Of a DNA stretch of 8,154 bases, positions 6,535 to 8,154 are shown one piece after another (the stretch's first letter is position 1; the number at the start of each line of letters is the position of its first letter). This DNA is from Kiritimatiellia bacterium. Its GTDB lineage: Bacteria > Verrucomicrobiota > Kiritimatiellia > RFP12 > UBA1067. The DNA lies in assembly GCA_900767325.1 (NCBI GenBank), contig CAAFYT010000047.1:1-8154 (forward strand), read 5' to 3'. The position numbers were made by a program, and so were the translations under genes. Below the pieces are notes generated by a model, which saw nothing but the letters and a program-made list of their open reading frames with translations, had not been told where the DNA came from and ran no database searches.

Positions 6535-8154
6535 ACGCCCTTCGGCCGCACGCGATGCGTGGCGACGGCCGTCAGCGGATCCTCAGGCCAATAGTGCTTG
6601 GGGTAGCGGCCGCGAAGATCCTTGCGGACGAGCTGATAGCCCCCCTTCCAGAACCCGGCGAGATCCTTGGTGATCTGCACGGGCCGTTGCGCCGGAGAGA
6701 GCAGCGTCATCACGATCGGAACGCGCCCGCCCGCGACCTTGGGCGTCTCCATGAGTCCGAAGCACTCCTGCAGCCGCACCGAGACCATCGGCTCGTCGCC
6801 TTCGTAGTGGATCGTCATGTTGCTGCCGCTGGGAACGGCCATCTTCACCGGCGCGAGCCGGTCGAGTTCGCGCCGGTCGTGTCCCGCGCCAGAGAGGATG
6901 AACTCCAGCACGCCTCCGAGATCGAGCTTCTCCAGATCGCGCCACTTCGCAAAGCCATCGATGAAACCCGGCAATGCCCCGAGAATCGCCGCATCGTCCG
7001 CCCGCGGCCAGCCCTCGCAGACGCGCGCGATGAAGTTGATGCGGCTCCTGAACTGCAGCGTCTCCTTCGTCCAGCACGGCAGGTTCGCCACGCCCTTGAT
7101 GCGAACGCCCTCGACGATCGCCCGCGCCGTACCCTCCGCATCCTCGCCGGGCCGTTCGGAGAGCGTCAGCTCGCCCAGCTTCTCCCGCACGACGCAACGC
7201 ACACAATCGTTGCGCCGATCCCATTCGCAGAACGGCTCTTCGTAAATCCGCCCGCCGAAGAGATCGAAAACATCCCGTTCGTCCAGCGGACACGCCCGAA
7301 AGACGCGTGCATCGCCCGGGCGATCGTCGAGATCGCAGCAGACCACGTAGGGTTCCCTGGCGAGCGGATCGTCGGGCGAAACGACCGCACCGCGCCCCGA
7401 GACCATCCTGAAGCTTCCGTTTCCGCGATTCTTGGCGATGCGATCGGGATAGGCGAGCGCGAGTGCGCGCCCTTCCGAACCGGCCGGCAGGCGCTTCACC
7501 GCAAAACGCGAAGACTGCGCCTCGAAACGACGGGCGAGCTCGCGCATGCGCGGCGTCACATCGACAGCGCGAATATCCGTCTCGCGGCTTTTCGCGCCTT
7601 CCTCGAGAACGGCGGCGAGAAGCGGATCCCCTCCGCCGAGAATCATGTTGGCGAGGCGGGGGTGCAGGGCGAGCGAAGCCATCGCCCGACCCTTGTCGGT
7701 CAGTACGCCGCGTTCATCGAGCGCCCCCAGGGCCTTCAGCAGCTCCTTCGCCTGATTCCACGCGCCTGCGGGAGGCGGCGTGAGCCACGGCAGATCCTCT
7801 CGACCGCAAGCCCCCCACGAGGCACAGGTCAGCACGACGGGGCCAAGATCAGCATCGAGTATCTCCGGCAGCATCCGCTTCGCCCGCGAAGCGTGCGAGC
7901 CCTCCGTCCAGAGCCGGTAGCACACACCCGGCCGCACACGCCCCGCACGCCCCCGGCGCTGCTCGGCGCGATCCTGCGTCAGGGGGAGCGTCACCAGCCC
8001 CGACATGCCCGATGCGGGCGAGAAGCGCGAAACGCGCATCAACCCCGAATCGATGACGCATGTCACGCCTTCGAGTGTGACCGAGGTCTCGGCAATGGAC
8101 GTGGAGAGGATCAGCTTGCGCCGTGCGGACGGCGCGAAGACGCGATCCTGCTCC
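6531..8154 (-). CDS. hrpB: ATP-dependent helicase HrpB, C-terminal part (5' end beyond window)
   Basis: This is the last 540 residues of a DEAH/RHA-type superfamily 2 helicase; family members are roughly 800 residues long, so the N-terminal ATPase lobe lies off the right edge. From the edge inward: helicase motif V as STSIAETSVTLEGV (residues 17-30 of the visible part), motif VI as QRRGRAGR (65-72), then the HA2-like winged-helix/ratchet region, an intermediate region, and the HrpB-specific C-terminal domain. The last contains RLQECFGL, AGGRVPIVMTLLSPA, DLAGFWKGGY and a final RGRYPKHYWPEDPL, all typical of HrpB. A GTG at 8066 is not the true start because the frame stays open with conserved motif V upstream of it. 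It is a nucleic-acid helicase of unclear cellular role. It is convergent with the kinase gene; the two stop codons overlap. Confidence 0.95.
   Translation of the reverse strand, partial: EQDRVFAPSARRKLILSTSIAETSVTLEGVTCVIDSGLMRVSRFSPASGMSGLVTLPLTQDRAEQRRGRAGRVRPGVCYRLWTEGSHASRAKRMLPEILDADLGPVVLTCASWGACGREDLPWLTPPPAGAWNQAKELLKALGALDERGVLTDKGRAMASLALHPRLANMILGGGDPLLAAVLEEGAKSRETDIRAVDVTPRMRELARRFEAQSSRFAVKRLPAGSEGRALALAYPDRIAKNRGNGSFRMVSGRGAVVSPDDPLAREPYVVCCDLDDRPGDARVFRACPLDERDVFDLFGGRIYEEPFCEWDRRNDCVRCVVREKLGELTLSERPGEDAEGTARAIVEGVRIKGVANLPCWTKETLQFRSRINFIARVCEGWPRADDAAILGALPGFIDGFAKWRDLEKLDLGGVLEFILSGAGHDRRELDRLAPVKMAVPSGSNMTIHYEGDEPMVSVRLQECFGLMETPKVAGGRVPIVMTLLSPAQRPVQITKDLAGFWKGGYQLVRKDLRGRYPKHYWPEDPLTAVATHRVRPKGV

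Noticed and set aside
6531..8066. Complete 511-residue protein starting at GTG 8066
   Set aside because: The frame continues to the window edge and encodes helicase motif V upstream of this GTG, so the gene is a partial HrpB and not a complete short protein.

Overview
This is a GC-rich bacterial chromosomal segment with strong G/C preference at third codon positions. It is almost fully coding: seven genes run left to right on the + strand (219-6534), and one partial gene converges on them from the right (- strand, 6531-8154). An NtrB/NtrC-type two-component pair, a Hanks-type Ser/Thr kinase and small lipoproteins of a hypothetical type together suggest a Gram-negative-type organism, possibly of the PVC group (Kiritimatiellota, Lentisphaerota or Verrucomicrobiota). 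That placement is an impression from gene style. No rRNA or other phylogenetic marker is present to confirm it.

Layout. Positions 1-203 appear non-coding, are less GC-rich than the rest, and hold two inverted repeats. A good sigma-70-like promoter (TATAAT at 204-209) lies so close to the first ATG (219) that the mRNA would be nearly leaderless. Two small paralogous lipoproteins follow (219-620, 617-970). Next come a fold-type-I aminotransferase of the HisC family (971-1972) and a phenylacetate-CoA ligase-like adenylating enzyme (1956-3257). A signalling block follows: a soluble PAS-histidine kinase (3261-4316), an NtrC-type response regulator with an atypical GAFTGA loop (4313-5662) and a small soluble Ser/Thr protein kinase (5659-6534). 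The right end is the C-terminal 540 residues of the DEAH-type helicase HrpB, encoded on the other strand. Its stop codon overlaps that of the kinase.

How the genes work together. All seven + strand genes abut or overlap: ATGA at 617 and 4313, GTGA at 5659, a 17-nt overlap at 1956, and gaps of 0 and 3 nt elsewhere. One translationally coupled operon is the simplest reading. The histidine kinase, regulator and Ser/Thr kinase form a compact cytoplasmic signalling cassette that joins His-Asp and Ser/Thr phosphorylation. The aminotransferase plus aryl-CoA ligase could act in aromatic amino acid or aryl-acid metabolism, or hisC may simply serve histidine synthesis. The link between metabolism, signalling and lipoproteins is inferred from gene order only. 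No mobile element, CRISPR array, tRNA or rRNA was seen.
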